Source: Bacteroidia bacterium
Lineage (GTDB): Bacteria > Bacteroidota > Bacteroidia > UKL13-3
Direction: 5' to 3'
Length of the DNA stretch: 6,537 nucleotides
Assembly (NCBI GenBank): GCA_019454865.1
Contig: JACFNJ010000010.1
Location: 1-6,537, forward strand
Under the pieces are notes generated by a model. It did not search any database. It was not told where the DNA came from and worked only from the letters and a program-made list of their open reading frames with translations. Shown here piece by piece: positions 5,452 through 6,537 of the stretch (its first letter is position 1; the number at the start of each line of letters is the position of its first letter). The translations under genes and the position numbers were made by a program.

Positions 5452-6537
5452 ATGAGTAACGAAATTGCAAAAACATATACACCACTACATTTAGAAGAAA
5501 AGTGGTATTCCTATTGGTTAAATTTAAAATTATTTAACAGCAAGCCAGATAGCCGAGAGCCTTTTACAGTTGTAATTCCGCCACCCAATGTTACTGGTGT
5601 ATTGCACATGGGGCACATGCTTAATAATACCATTCAGGACGTATTGATACGTAAAGCCAGAATGGAAGGGAAGAACGCTCTTTGGGTTCCGGGTACCGAC
5701 CACGCTTCAATTGCTACTGAGGCAAAAGTAGTGGGTATGTTGCGAGAAAAAGGAATTAAAAAATCGGAATTGAGTAGAGATGAGTTTTTAAAATATGCCT
5801 GGGAGTGGAAAGAAAAATACGGAGGAATTATATTAAAGCAATTAGAAAAATTAGGTGCCAGTTGCGATTGGGATAGAACTCGATTTACAATGGAACCAAA
5901 ATTGAGTGAAGCTGTAATTGATGTGTTTATTGATTTGTATGAAAAGGGATTAATTTATCGTGAATTGCGCATGGTAAATTGGGATCCTCAAGGTAAAACA
6001 GCATTGAGTGATGAAGAGGTAATTTATAAAGATGTACAATCAAAATTATATTATATCAGGTATTTCTTAGAGGATGATTCATCTAAGTACGTTGTAATAG
6101 CAACTACACGACCTGAAACTATATTAGCCGATACGGCAATTTGTGTTAATCCGAAGGATGATCGTTTTAAGCAATTGGTTGGTAAAAAAGTGTTGGTTCC
6201 ATTCATTAACAGAGCTATACCAATTATTGCAGATGAATATGTAGATATGGAATTTGGTACGGGTTGTTTAAAAGTAACTCCGGCACATGACAAATTCGAT
6301 TATGAATTAGGTAAAAAATATAACCTAGAAGTAATAGATATACTTACCGAAGATGGGTTTTTAAATGAAAAGGCTCAACTATATATAGGCAACGACCGAT
6401 TTGCAGTGCGCAAACAAATTGCTATTGATTTGGAGCAAAATGGGCATATTGAAAAAATAGAAGATTATAAAAACCAAATTGGTACTAGTGAACGCACCGG
6501 AGCAGTTATAGAGCCTCGCTTAACTTTGCAATGGTGG
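5452..6537 (+). CDS. valS: Valyl-tRNA synthetase, N-terminal part (runs off the window)
   Basis: This class I synthetase joins valine to tRNA-Val in the cytoplasm and hydrolyses mischarged Thr-tRNA-Val. Only 362 codons are present, out of a usual 870-950 or so, and the reading frame is open to the window edge. The N-terminus KTYTPLHLEEKWYSYW is typical, so the ATG at 5452 is right. The ATP-binding HIGH motif is HMGH at 52-55, inside PPPNVTGVLHMGH, followed by VPGTDHASIATEAKV (79-93). The editing domain (CP1) is visible as ATTRPETILADTA (217-229) and FGTGCLKVTPAHDKFDYELG (268-287), with Asp280 of the HD pair as the expected editing residue. The last residues (EPRLTLQWW) correspond to the return to the catalytic core. 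KMSKS and the anticodon-binding domain lie beyond the window. It is separated from rplS by a terminator and has its own promoter-like site. Confidence 0.97.
   Translation, partial: MSNEIAKTYTPLHLEEKWYSYWLNLKLFNSKPDSREPFTVVIPPPNVTGVLHMGHMLNNTIQDVLIRKARMEGKNALWVPGTDHASIATEAKVVGMLREKGIKKSELSRDEFLKYAWEWKEKYGGIILKQLEKLGASCDWDRTRFTMEPKLSEAVIDVFIDLYEKGLIYRELRMVNWDPQGKTALSDEEVIYKDVQSKLYYIRYFLEDDSSKYVVIATTRPETILADTAICVNPKDDRFKQLVGKKVLVPFINRAIPIIADEYVDMEFGTGCLKVTPAHDKFDYELGKKYNLEVIDILTEDGFLNEKAQLYIGNDRFAVRKQIAIDLEQNGHIEKIEDYKNQIGTSERTGAVIEPRLTLQWW

Noticed and set aside
6051..6293. Minus-strand open frame of 80 codons
   Set aside because: It is antisense to the valS editing domain, whose motifs (TTRPET, KVTPAHD) are clear on the plus strand.
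1..6537. Mobile element, CRISPR array, tRNA/rRNA gene, defence system or new biosynthetic cluster
   Set aside because: No arrays, transposase-like frames, structural RNA signatures or unfamiliar gene sets were seen. Apart from short gaps, all DNA is covered by recognisable housekeeping or peptidase genes with uniform base composition.

Overview
The window is AT-rich chromosomal DNA from a member of the Bacteroidota. Three things point there. A secreted, double-length M16 peptidase is present. Ribosomal protein bS16 carries a long Ala/Glu/Lys-rich C-terminal tail. The gaps before the genes contain elements resembling the Bacteroidota sigma-factor consensus (TTTG, about 19 nt, TAnnTTTG), while strong Shine-Dalgarno sequences are mostly absent. 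The genus cannot be told from the sequence alone.

Layout, left to right. Positions 1-120 hold two rho-independent-type hairpins between converging transcription units: one oriented for a rightward gene lying left of the window, and one for the leftward M16 gene. Positions 138-2975, minus strand, encode an exported M16 zinc peptidase with an active N-terminal half and a C-terminal half that has lost its zinc site. A divergent intergenic region of about 180 nt (2976-3156) holds a good promoter for the rightward genes, a 9-bp hairpin at the predicted 5' end of the rpsP mRNA, a weak candidate promoter for the M16 gene and a 10-bp inverted repeat. The plus strand then carries the classic order rpsP - rimM - trmD - rplS (3157-5345), followed by a strong terminator (about 5366-5403). 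The window ends inside valS (from 5452), whose own promoter-like element almost touches its start codon.

The plus-strand genes serve translation. bS16 and bL19 are structural ribosomal proteins. RimM is a 30S maturation factor that acts near the head of the subunit. TrmD methylates G37 of tRNAs. ValRS charges and proofreads tRNA-Val. The layout suggests how the two abundant ribosomal proteins could be made in excess of the two low-abundance enzymes. rpsP and rplS each have a promoter-like element. rimM follows a pyrimidine-rich start region and contains a strong hairpin about 115-140 nt into its coding sequence. This is inferred from inspection and is not measured.

No new defence, mobile or biosynthetic system was found. 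The region is ordinary housekeeping DNA, and the points worth a second look are regulatory RNA and promoter architecture.
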